A stretch of 64,000 bases of DNA. Source: Mesorhabditis belari. Its lineage: Eukaryota > Nematoda > Chromadorea > Rhabditida > Rhabditidae. Where the stretch lies: assembly GCA_958450365.1 (NCBI GenBank), contig CAUEEP010000916.1:248001-312000 (forward strand), given 5' to 3'. The translations under genes were made by a program, and so were the position numbers. This document shows positions 56,106 to 64,000 of this stretch, piece after piece (the stretch's first letter is position 1; each line of letters begins with the position of its first letter). The notes beneath the pieces are model-generated. The model was given only the letters and a program-made list of their open reading frames with translations, ran no database searches and was not told the DNA's origin.

Positions 56106-58447
56106 ATGAATCTATTGGGATTTTACTTTTTCTATGCATTTTCCTTCTATGATGTACTTGCTAAGAGTATCATTTGTACAGAAAATTCTCCAGTTCAGTA
56201 CTTTAGATTACCAAAATTGCACAAGTGTAACTACCACAGGCAATTATCACCACAAGCAGAAGTTGTAAAGTATCAAGTTTTTAAACCCAACATCATTGAG
56301 TATGCATCAGAAGGAAAATTGTGTAAAAAATTAGTTAGTGAAGTATCAATGTACACCGATTTCTCAGGATATGAGCATCTAGTAGAAAAGGAATCAAATC
56401 ATCATTCAATCACATTAGCAGAGTGCAGAGAAATGATTGCATCAAAGAAATGTGAATACGGTGCACTTGTTAATTCTGGGACTTCTGGTTTTTGGAGCAC
56501 AAATAATAAAGTTGAACTAGATTATCCAAATCGATTCACTAGTCTGTTCTCACCTAAAAGATACTATAAAGAGAATTGTGTTATTATTGAAACGAAGGTC
56601 TATTCTCACTTCAATCAAAGTCGTCCAACAAATGTTCTAGTTGACATGAAGAATTGTAAGTATCAAGATGGTTCTTGCGAAATAAAGAAAAATGAAATTA
56701 TTGTCTGGGATGTTAACAAAGACCAGAAGTGTCAATATATTTCAATTGGAAAGCTAGATGGTGTCTACAACAATGGTTTGTGGATTAATAGTCAAAATCA
56801 GATAGCATTAAGTTTTACATCCAACATAAGAGTTAAAGATTGTAATCTTGACTTATTACTTAGTGATGAAGGTTTTGCTATTCTAAAGAAAACAAAAGCT
56901 CTCAACTATCAAATACCAATGAAGGAGATACCAAAACTGCCAACACCACAACCTTTAATCCAAACAACAACTGAAAACAAAGAATATTATGAACGACAAC
57001 GTGCTCAACAAGAAGAAATTAGGAAACAACGCGAGAAATATGAAATTGAAATGAAAGAATTTAAACAACGTCGGGAAGAAAAAATGAAGAAATATCTAGA
57101 ATCTGAGAAGAAAAGGGAAGAAAAGATTCGACGTGAACAAGAAAGATCTAATCGAACAAAGAGAGAAACAACCAACGAAGTCGGCTCTAACGGGGATGTA
57201 AATAATGATGAATACTATGAGGATTGTGAATGTGATGAAGAAGAAGTACAAGAAAGAATTGAGAAAGATGAAGAATTACCACAATTACCCACATACAATG
57301 AATACCTAAAAACTAAACATGATTGTGAGGCTCTACCAAGCTATGGTGAACTTATTAAAATTCGAGAAGCCTGTAATAATTTTCCAAGTTACACTGAATA
57401 CATTGCCCGGATTGAGAAATATGTACTTGAAAGAAGGAGTCTAAATAAAACAAATAAAACTAAAACTAGGTCCAAAAGGGAGCTGCACTCAGATTTTCAA
57501 ACAGCAGGAGAATTTCAATATCTAGAAAATAAATCAAATAATTTACTTCGACATACAACTGAAGTAATGTGTGATATCTTCAACGAGCAGTCATCCATCC
57601 TTGAAAATATTCTCAGAGAAAACCCTAGAAGATACATCCAAAAACAGTTAAATCATTCAGCAGTAAGAGTCAAAGTACTTGATTCTAATAACGAAAAAAT
57701 TCCTTAGGAGTAGTTCAAGTAACATTCTGTAAAGAACTTGATGACTCTGAGATTGAATTTATTGATCTTACTCATTTTGATGGTTACAAATCTAGTTTAG
57801 CTCTTACACAAGGCCAAATTCCCATTAGAGTTAAAAATTTTGGAGACAAGATTTGGTATTACAAAAATGATAATTCTGGAGGAATAATTTCTAGTGAAAT
57901 ACTTATGCCTAATTTTAAACCTAGTCAAAATTGTTCTCAAGGACAACAAGAAAATTGTGTTGCAAATCTAAATTTCTTTGAGGAGTTCAATCTAAATTTC
58001 TTAGATGATAAAGTAATCTTTCATGAACACATTCTGTTTGATACGAAAACTAATATCGAAGAAGAGTTAATCAATGAGATTCGTGAAAAAGCCGATGTCT
58101 CCATTGAATTACATTCCAATAGTCAAGATTCTATGATTCCTCATGAAATATTGGATGAAGTGTCATCTATTTTTGAGAAGTATTACATAAGAATTTGGAG
58201 AATTTATGTAACTATTGGCGTTAGTCTCTTTTACATCTTCATTATTAGATCTTTTTGGATGCTCCTTTCTCCTAAAACATTCTTTGATTCCAGAAAGGGT
58301 AAGGGTTCTGGGAGTGTTCGATTCTTTGGTAGAAAACATAAACGAGGAAATAAAGACTATGAGGGTGTTGAACTGCAAGAAACAAGCACTTCTAGACCTT
58401 TTGAATTGGTAAGCCATCCTTCTATAAGATCCCTTGTTGTAGATTAG
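56106..58447 (+). pseudogene. Maverick envelope-glycoprotein-like gene, frameshifted
   Basis: The first frame (56106-57707, 533 residues) has a signal peptide (LLGFYFFYAFSFYDVLA) and an ectodomain with many paired cysteines and N-glycosylation sites. A Glu/Arg/Lys-rich helical region follows, with two furin-type sites (NRTKRE and TRSKRE). It stops at 57705-57707. The next frame is open from the same point with no stop until 58447 and carries the rest of the ectodomain, a transmembrane helix (IYVTIGVSLFYIFIIRSFW) and a basic cytoplasmic tail. A change of one base in the run of six A at 57694-57699 would explain the break. The layout is that of a viral membrane fusion glycoprotein, as in fusogen-carrying nematode Mavericks. 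The family is not certain; class III (gB or rhabdovirus G type) is an inference. Confidence 0.75.
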
Positions 58448-58490
58448 TAGTTTATTTACTTTTTTTATCTTTTACATTTATAAAATTAAT

Positions 58491-58500
58491 ATCCTATATA
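58491..58500 (+). promoter_or_regulatory. TATA-like box upstream of small Maverick gene
   Basis: CCTATATAAATA lies about 30 bp before the first in-frame ATG (58528). The distance is short but similar to compact viral promoters. Confidence 0.35.
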
Positions 58501-58527
58501 AATAAATAATAAGGAGAAGTGAACTTA

Positions 58528-58836
58528 AGAATGAGATTTTTTAATACTGGAGAAAACTCAAAATATGTTATTATTACTCCAAAAGAAAAAGATAAAATAG
58601 AAATAGTAGAATTTATAAGTAAAGAAAATGAAGAAAATAAAAAGAAACAAGATGCAAGCCTTCACTTAAAGGAAGAAAAAATAGGTGGGAGTATACATTC
58701 AATACAATGTAATACTCTAAATCAATGTCTAAAGGTTGATAAAACTTCAAGATTAAATAATCCCAACAAATTGACTAAAAAGAACGCATCTTTTCTCAAA
58801 GTTTTGAAAAGCGGATCAGGATTTAAGAGGATTTAA
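58528..58836 (+). CDS. small basic Maverick protein, unrecognised
   Basis: About 102 residues from the first ATG; the same frame is open slightly upstream from a GTG. Lys/Glu-rich in the middle, with KIGGSIHSIQ, and a very basic C-terminus (KLTKKNASFLKVLKSG onward). The GG motif resembles cleavage sites of adenovirus-type maturation proteases in Polinton precursors, and the basic tail would suit a core or minor virion protein. Both are inference. It overlaps the 3' end of the minor capsid gene by 14 bases, tail to tail. Confidence 0.55.
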   Translation, partial: RMRFFNTGENSKYVIITPKEKDKIEIVEFISKENEENKKKQDASLHLKEEKIGGSIHSIQCNTLNQCLKVDKTSRLNNPNKLTKKNASFLKVLKSGSGFKRI

Positions 58837-59230
58837 GGTGTAATTCAATATAAAGATCACACTTGTTAAAGTCAATGAGACTATTATTTTCATCAACTAA
58901 CTTCAAAGTTAAAACATTACAATTATTAACACTTCTATGATAAATCAAGTTTATTGGTTCAAATTTTATATTTTTATTCTTTTCATTCTTAAGATCTTCT
59001 ACTTCAAACTTGCAAATAATATTACTTTGTCTTTCGTCAATGAAAGTATCACAAATGAGGTTACAGGATAAATAAACAAAAGGTTTATCATTATTTTCGT
59101 TCCTAACTAATATTCCATCAATTCTGACTACAGCAATCGAAAGAGTGTTACTATTATAACTTAATCTTGGAAGATCAAATTGAAACGTCTTTTCATTGGT
59201 ACGATAGAGATTGAGATAAAGATTGGTCAT
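58823..59230 (-). CDS. Maverick minor capsid (penton-like, single jelly-roll)
   Basis: 135 residues, almost entirely alternating hydrophobic strands (TFQFDLPRLSYNSNTLSIAV, FVYLSCNLICDTF, NVLTLKLVDENNSLIDF, CDLYIELHLK). The NxxPFVYLSCNLI segment and the final LxDENxxLIDF stretch fit the single jelly-roll penton proteins of Polintons. It would fill the fivefold vertices of the capsid made by 54724-55980. The frame is complete. Confidence 0.72.
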   Translation of the reverse strand: MTNLYLNLYRTNEKTFQFDLPRLSYNSNTLSIAVVRIDGILVRNENNDKPFVYLSCNLICDTFIDERQSNIICKFEVEDLKNEKNKNIKFEPINLIYHRSVNNCNVLTLKLVDENNSLIDFNKCDLYIELHLKSS

Positions 59231-59301
59231 TTATTAGGAAATTATTTATTAAAATAAATTAGTTAAATAAAAATATTATTAAGAAAATTTTTCATTTTTA
59301 A

Positions 59302-60069
59302 ATGACTTTTTCCAATCAAGAAAACGAAGAATTTAGTGATTATTCTGTTAAAAATTATTACTCCAAGAGAAACAATAATTCTTTACTCCCCGAAAGTATA
59401 AGGGGTTGTATTATTGGGAAATCTGGATGTGGAAAGACCAACTTGCTAATGAATTTGCTTTTAGATCAATTTGGCAATGAAGAATACCTAGATTACAATA
59501 ATTTGTACATCTTTTCTACAACTCTCTTTCAACCTTGTTATCAAGCTTTAATTAATGGATTCGAAAATGGTTTAAGCAAAAAAGAAATTAGAGAATGTTT
59601 TAGAAAACAAGATTTTATGGTTGAAGAAAAAGAAAATTTCGAATCTTTAGTAAGTGTGACGTCTTCAGATAAGCTAGAAGATATTCCAGATCCTTTATCT
59701 CTTGATGCTGATAAAAAGTCTCATATAATTTTTGATGATCTAATGCTTGAGAAACAAAATAAAATAGAACAATATTACACTAGAGGTAGGCACAATAACA
59801 TTGATTGCTTTTATATTTCACAGAATTATATCAAACTTCCTAAGAATACAATTAGAGAGAACGCTAATTTTTTCGTTGTATTTCCGCAAGATAAATTAAA
59901 TCTTGATTATATCTACAGAGATCATTGTTCCGAACTTGATAAACTTGAATTTAAAGAGATGACCCGAGAAATTTGGAGAGAAAAATATTCTTTTTTGACA
60001 ATCGATAAAACTTCTGGTATTGAAGATGGGAAATTTAGGAAATGTTTGAAGTATTTTTTCATTGTTTAA
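59302..60069 (+). CDS. Maverick genome-packaging ATPase (FtsK/HerA-like)
   Basis: 255 residues. Walker A GCIIGKSGCGKTNLLMNLLL lies near residue 35 and Walker B SHIIFDDLM near residue 150. They are followed by YYTRGRHNNIDCFYISQNYI, with the glutamine/asparagine sensor characteristic of the A32-like packaging ATPases. The length suits the family (about 230-280). It should drive DNA into the capsid. The frame is intact. It starts 71 bp from the divergently transcribed minor capsid gene, so the two probably share a promoter region. Confidence 0.93.
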   Translation: MTFSNQENEEFSDYSVKNYYSKRNNNSLLPESIRGCIIGKSGCGKTNLLMNLLLDQFGNEEYLDYNNLYIFSTTLFQPCYQALINGFENGLSKKEIRECFRKQDFMVEEKENFESLVSVTSSDKLEDIPDPLSLDADKKSHIIFDDLMLEKQNKIEQYYTRGRHNNIDCFYISQNYIKLPKNTIRENANFFVVFPQDKLNLDYIYRDHCSELDKLEFKEMTREIWREKYSFLTIDKTSGIEDGKFRKCLKYFFIV

Positions 60070-60079
60070 TGTCTTGAAT

Positions 60080-60688
60080 TTACTTTTTAATCACTATTGT
60101 ATCATCTTTTGAATTTTTAACATTTATACTTTTTACTCCTTTGAACATCGGTCCTTTTTTTGGATTACTTTTCATATTCATTAATTCTTCTTTTGTATAT
60201 TCAGATGAACCTTCTATTTGAAATATAGGTTGAAAATCATCAAATGTTTTAAGATCTTTAATCTTTTTAGAAGTATATCTAGAAAGTTTGCCCCCCTCGT
60301 CTGGCTTTATTACTAATGTACTAAACATTTTGTTCATTTCATCTAATCCTGAACTATCATTATGTTTCTTAGATTGACTTTCAATTATAGATTTGTATTG
60401 TTTTTCTCGTTCTAATAATTGTTCTATTATTTCTTGATTTTTGAAACTTTTATATTTGTATACTTGGTTTGTTACATAAGACTTTTGAAAATTAACAAAA
60501 ACTTGCTTGGCAAATAGTTTCATTTGAGGGTCTAATATCTCTAATTTATCTATGCCAGCGATAATTTGATCTAATGAATAAGAACTTGAAGAAATCATGT
60601 TTTGTAGTTCAGGTATCTCTGATATAATTTGATCTAAGCCATCTAGTTCATCCTCTTGTGGTAAGAATCTCTGCATTGATTTCTCCAT
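60080..60688 (-). CDS. Maverick accessory protein, unrecognised
   Basis: 202 residues, acidic and helical in the N-terminal half (LDGLDQIISEIPELQNMIS and a second related DQIIAGIDKLE), with predicted coiled coil around LEREKQYKSIIESQSKK, then a basic C-terminal part. A DEGGKLSRY motif could be a protease cleavage site. It ends 10 bp from the ATPase stop on the other strand. It has no domain I recognise; a structural virion role is possible. Confidence 0.6.
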   Translation of the reverse strand: MEKSMQRFLPQEDELDGLDQIISEIPELQNMISSSSYSLDQIIAGIDKLEILDPQMKLFAKQVFVNFQKSYVTNQVYKYKSFKNQEIIEQLLEREKQYKSIIESQSKKHNDSSGLDEMNKMFSTLVIKPDEGGKLSRYTSKKIKDLKTFDDFQPIFQIEGSSEYTKEELMNMKSNPKKGPMFKGVKSINVKNSKDDTIVIKK

Positions 60689-60717
60689 TTATATTATTAA
60701 AAAAATCTCAATATTTT

Positions 60718-60800
60718 TTCGAGGTATTAGGTAAGGTATTTGGTAAGGTAATAGGTATTAGGTTTTTGGTATTTGGTATTAGGTATTAGGTAATAAAAAT
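60718..60800. repeat. GGTATTA-type short repeat in Maverick
   Basis: Irregular copies of AGGTATT(A/T)GGTA between the divergent genes 60080-60688 and 60813-61229, in what should be their shared promoter. Confidence 0.85.
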
Positions 60801-60812
60801 TCTCCTAATTAA

Positions 60813-61229
60813 ATGGAGACAACTCAACTAATAGCGAAACTCAAAAACTATGATTTCACAAAGAATAGTATATCATCTTTTCAAAAAGAAACTGGAGTTA
60901 ATCCTAAAACCATTAGAAAATATTTACAACTTCACAACATTCCATATAACTCAAAAACCTTTAAAGTTGCTATACCAAGAGATTCATCTGGAAGATATGT
61001 TTGTCAAGCACCAACGAAGTCGGCTCCAAAGGAGATGCCAACGAAGTTGGCGCCAAAGGAGTTGCCAACGAATCAAAAAGAAATAACCCCAATTTTTGAA
61101 CCTACGGACCAACAAACTCTTAAATCTTCTCCAAGATCATTTAAAGAACTAAACAATAAATACAAACATATTACACACCATAATAAACTTAATTTACTTG
61201 ATAGTAAGTCAAAATCACGAGTCAATTAA
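60813..61229 (+). CDS. small Maverick protein with HTH-like N-terminus
   Basis: 138 residues. Residues 1-50 (NSISSFQKETGVNPKTIRKY, then LQLHNIPYNSKT) look like a helix-turn-helix. The middle contains a repeated PTKSAPKEMPTKLAPKELPT tract encoded by short tandem DNA repeats, and the C-terminus is basic. A DNA-binding regulator or core protein is a guess. The Pro/Lys tract may vary in length between copies. Confidence 0.6.
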   Translation: METTQLIAKLKNYDFTKNSISSFQKETGVNPKTIRKYLQLHNIPYNSKTFKVAIPRDSSGRYVCQAPTKSAPKEMPTKLAPKELPTNQKEITPIFEPTDQQTLKSSPRSFKELNNKYKHITHHNKLNLLDSKSKSRVN

Positions 61230-61267
61230 ATCAAGAAGCATCTATTCCTTTAAATCACGAAGATTAT

Positions 61268-62212
61268 TTATAAACCGATATTAAGGTAAATACAAGGTAG
61301 ATCTTTCTTTTTTATCTTTTTCTGACGAAGTAATTCATCTAAAATAGCATGAATTTTATTATATTCTGCTTTATTTCCAGCTTGATAAGAAGCAATACTT
61401 AGCTCTAGTGATTCAATAAGAGAATTAATATTTGAAGGCAAGAAATTTATCGAACTCCCTGAACTTGGTTTTGTAAAATAGTTATCTTTAATAAATTTCC
61501 ATTTATCACTAGCATCAGCATTATATCTTTTTGAGGATTTATCGAATTTTTGATACAAGGCATCTGAACAAATTAATATATTTCTGTAGTTTTGAGTATC
61601 TTGTTGTTTTACTTTAATTAGATCAGGCGACTTTTTTGTGAGTAATTCCATAAGTCCAGGTGTAGCATCATACATCTTATTGTCAATTGTTAAAGTATTA
61701 TCATCGATTTCGATTTCTTTATTTCCAATTGAATAACTACCAATATCGTTACTTGTGGAGCCTTCATTGTTTCCCTTTGAGGCGTCATTGTATCTTATTG
61801 AGTATCCAGCAGTACTTCTGTCTTTAGGATCTTGTAGGTAAGTAGCAATCAAATTAGATACTTTGATCAAATCACTTTGAGTTGGTGAAGGTTGAACGCT
61901 TTTAATGGGTGTTTGGATCTTTTCAATACCTTTTTGAATCCCGGAGTCACCAATTTTGAAAGAGTTTAAAGTTTGGACTATTTTATTCTTTTCATCAATT
62001 ATTTCTTCTTGTAGCTTCTTATTTGATTCTAAAATTGGTTTAAAGACCTCAATTCGATGATCTTCTACGTTTTCGAGATTTGTACGTTCTTGGAGATTTT
62101 TGGTTTTGTGTTCTTTTTTGTTTTTCAAGAAAGATTGAACAATTTCGTTTCGCTTTTTTGGATCATAAATTTCTACCAATCTCGGAGTCTTTGTTTCAGT
62201 AAGCAAAGACAT
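61268..62212 (-). CDS. conserved Polinton protein with GL-ELLT motif
   Basis: 314 residues. The N-terminal 130 residues are charged and coiled-coil-like (KKLQEEIIDEKNKIVQTLNS). The C-terminal half holds TAGYSIRYNDAS, IEIDDNTLTIDNKMYDATPG and LMELLTKKSPDLIKVKQQDT. This is the GIR / F-GT-GLWELLT / Y--IL block that recurs in Polinton elements of many animals. That family is thought to be a virion or morphogenesis protein, but its function is not established. The frame is intact. Confidence 0.7.
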   Translation of the reverse strand: MSLLTETKTPRLVEIYDPKKRNEIVQSFLKNKKEHKTKNLQERTNLENVEDHRIEVFKPILESNKKLQEEIIDEKNKIVQTLNSFKIGDSGIQKGIEKIQTPIKSVQPSPTQSDLIKVSNLIATYLQDPKDRSTAGYSIRYNDASKGNNEGSTSNDIGSYSIGNKEIEIDDNTLTIDNKMYDATPGLMELLTKKSPDLIKVKQQDTQNYRNILICSDALYQKFDKSSKRYNADASDKWKFIKDNYFTKPSSGSSINFLPSNINSLIESLELSIASYQAGNKAEYNKIHAILDELLRQKKIKKKDLPCIYLNIGL

Positions 62213-62295
62213 TTGAAAAAGTAATTTATTTTATAAAAAAAAAATTTCCGTATTTAAATAAAACTAATTTTTTGAGATAAATTTAGTCTTTCAGG

Positions 62296-62535
62296 ATGTA
62301 TGCTCTTTTGAAGTATTCCGAAAATGAAGATATCAAGAGTATTGAAGAAATCAAGAAAATGAGTCGTGATGAAGTACGTAAAGAAGTTTTCAATATTAAT
62401 AATAAATTGAGATCTATGATTCTACAAGCACGTAAAGTTCAAGGTATGAAGAAGAAAGAAATGATTGAATTTATTGCTAATGTAAGAAGTTTTACGAATA
62501 ATAATGAAATGAATAATATGAATAATAAAAATTAA
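62296..62535 (+). CDS. small protein resembling the polymerase N-terminal module
   Basis: 79 residues. IKKMSRDEVRKEVFNINNKL ... GMKKKEMIEFIANVRS lines up with LKTLSKDALRKRVGEILEIL ... AMKSAELRNFIMEHES at the start of the adjacent polymerase frame: two short helices around a K-L or S-E motif. It appears to be a stand-alone relative of that module, followed by an Asn/Met-rich tail. The role is unknown. Confidence 0.5.
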   Translation: MYALLKYSENEDIKSIEEIKKMSRDEVRKEVFNINNKLRSMILQARKVQGMKKKEMIEFIANVRSFTNNNEMNNMNNKN

Positions 62536-62641
62536 AAAAAGTTGAAATTTATTGATAAAAAATTTTTCTAATAAATTGGAAACATTGTAACCTACAAATT
62601 TTTCCGAAAAAATAACTTAATAACTAAATTTAATAACAAAA

Positions 62642-64000
62642 ATGGATCATCTGAAAACATTATCGAAAGATGCTCTACGTAAGAGAGTTGGTGAGATTCT
62701 CGAAATACTATCAAAAGGAGTAAGAAAAAATAGATTATTAACTTATAAACAATATCATGCAATGAAATCGGCAGAACTCAGAAATTTCATTATGGAACAT
62801 GAATCTGAAGTCCAAGAAATGATGAAACCGAAAGTAGTTCCAAGTGAATCAAGAGAATTGGTAGCGTATGATGATATAATCAAAACTTATAATACTTCTA
62901 AAACTGGTGTTGTTAAAAACATCAAATATGAAAACAAAACTAAAACCTTCGAGGTTGACAATTTTACTAATCTTATCGAATCGAACATAGATTTATATTT
63001 CGAAAAAGTTTCTAATATAGTCGAAGCTTTTTTACAAGATAAACAAAATAGCGTAATTTCAGATATAGAAAAAGAGAGTAGTGTTAAAATTCGGTTAACC
63101 TTAAATTACACAATCATTAGAAATGGTCAGCCTTATCCGGATCAATTTGTTTCTACGAAGCCTAAGTCTTTATGTATCAGGGACGACCGTATTGAGTTTT
63201 ATCAAGAAGCTTGCAAACAGTTAAAAAGTCATATGGAAAACCATGATACTGTGGGTTCTGGATGGTCCATTCATAGTATAAATGCGTTACAAGTGGACCA
63301 GACTAAATTCGATTCACCAAAAGGAGCTTCATATATAGATCTTCCTAATTGGATTAAAAACAAGCATTGCGTAATTAATCCTCAAAATAAAGATGACAAG
63401 TGCTTCATGTGATGTATTTTAGCTCATCTCCATCCTGTTAATAAAGATGCTCATAAAGTTTCTAAATACAAAGACTTCGTAAATGAATTGAATTTCACAG
63501 GATGTACATTTCCGATGTTATTCAAAGATATTAAAACTTTTGAGAAGAATAACGATTTGATAATAAACGTTCTTGGAATAAGAAAAACTGAGTTATTTAG
63601 AAATGGTGAAAAGATTTGTATTGAGGATATCGATAGACTTCTACCCTCACAGAGAGTAGCTACACCCGAAAACGAACACAAAATCGTTTATCTTCTTTAT
63701 GTAGAAGACGGTGATAATTGTCATTTCGCATATGTAAAAGATCTAAACAAACTGATGAATAAAAGAGATAAACATCAGAAGTTCTTTTGTGTTAGGTGTC
63801 ACGCATTCTATTATGATAAGAAGAAATATATGAGTCATCTAGAAGACTGTGGTTTGAATAAGCCTATGGAAAATAAATTAAGTGACGAGAAAATATTGGA
63901 GTTTAAAAATTATCAGAGAACTCAAAAGCATAGATACATAATTTATGCTGATTTCGAATGTAATAATGAACGAATTCTAGAAAAAAATATTGAATTTAAC
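62642..64000 (+). pseudogene. protein-primed DNA polymerase B, N-terminal part, with in-frame TGA
   Basis: The frame opens at 62642 with the small helical module, then an extended region ending in GSGWSIHSINALQVDQTKF and PKGASYIDLPNWIKNKHCVI, the region that precedes the catalytic part in Polinton PolB proteins. A TGA at 63410-63412 follows CFM, where the family normally has a Trp. The same frame then stays open for 196 codons to the window edge. It passes a zinc-finger-like FCVRCHAFYYDKKKYMSHLE and reaches YADFEC, the Exo I motif (63944-63961). The polymerase is therefore either a recent pseudogene or is read through the TGA; a sequencing error cannot be excluded. The catalytic domains lie outside the window. 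Confidence 0.85.

Larger units (their letters stand above)
53300..64000. mobile_element. Maverick/Polinton, incomplete at right edge
   Basis: A compact, intron-poor block of genes on both strands, more AT-rich than the cellular genes, with tail-to-tail overlaps at 54724-54734 and 58823-58836. It encodes integrase, major and minor capsid proteins, packaging ATPase, a protein-primed DNA polymerase, a glycoprotein and accessory proteins, the signature set of Maverick/Polinton elements. The left boundary is an estimate upstream of the integrase; the right end is not in the window. Confidence 0.93.

Overview
This window reads as the genome of a free-living or parasitic nematode, most likely a rhabditid outside the well-known Caenorhabditis species (inference). 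The genes are split by many short GT-AG introns whose 3' ends are TTTTAG or TTTCAG. Some start codons sit just after a trans-splice-like acceptor. One gene encodes a nematode-type DB-module protein, and much of the DNA between genes is Tc1/mariner and hAT-type debris. By joining exons by eye I could assemble six multi-exon cellular genes; each joined frame is a whole number of codons.

Layout: (1) 1-8658: a 14-exon minus-strand MFS transporter (MFSD8/CLN7-like) with introns full of nested MITEs, microsatellites and tRNA-like sequence. (2) 8659-14647: repeats and no gene that I can support. (3) 14648-19977: a minus-strand MRG15-type chromatin gene and a plus-strand glucosidase II beta subunit (PRKCSH), head to head over a promoter of about 460 bp. 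(4) 20155-23366: a minus-strand cysteine-rich type I membrane protein with a satellite of about 1.9 kb in one intron. (5) 23684-26490: transposon wreckage, an F-box-like remnant and a giant palindrome built from mariner transposase 3' ends. (6) 27177-31791: a secreted DB-domain protein with several transposons in its introns. (7) 31792-51162: about 19 kb of transposon graveyard holding an almost intact Tc1-like element, a maT (DD37D) element, a rearranged mariner, foldback hAT-type MITEs and a TIR element carrying a piece of 18S rRNA. (8) 51163-52559: a trypsin-fold protease gene with no signal peptide.

(9) From about 53.5 kb to the window end lies most of a Maverick/Polinton, a virus-like DNA transposon. 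Recognisable parts are a chromodomain integrase, major capsid protein, minor capsid (penton-like) protein, FtsK/HerA packaging ATPase, a conserved Polinton protein with a GL-ELLT motif, several small accessory proteins and the N-terminal part of a protein-primed DNA polymerase B. It also carries an envelope-glycoprotein-like gene with signal peptide, two furin-type sites and a transmembrane anchor, so it resembles the fusogen-bearing nematode Mavericks. Two coding breaks are visible: a one-base frameshift in the glycoprotein gene and an in-frame TGA in the polymerase. The capsid, ATPase and integrase frames are open. I did not see the adenovirus-type protease in this part; it may lie beyond the window.
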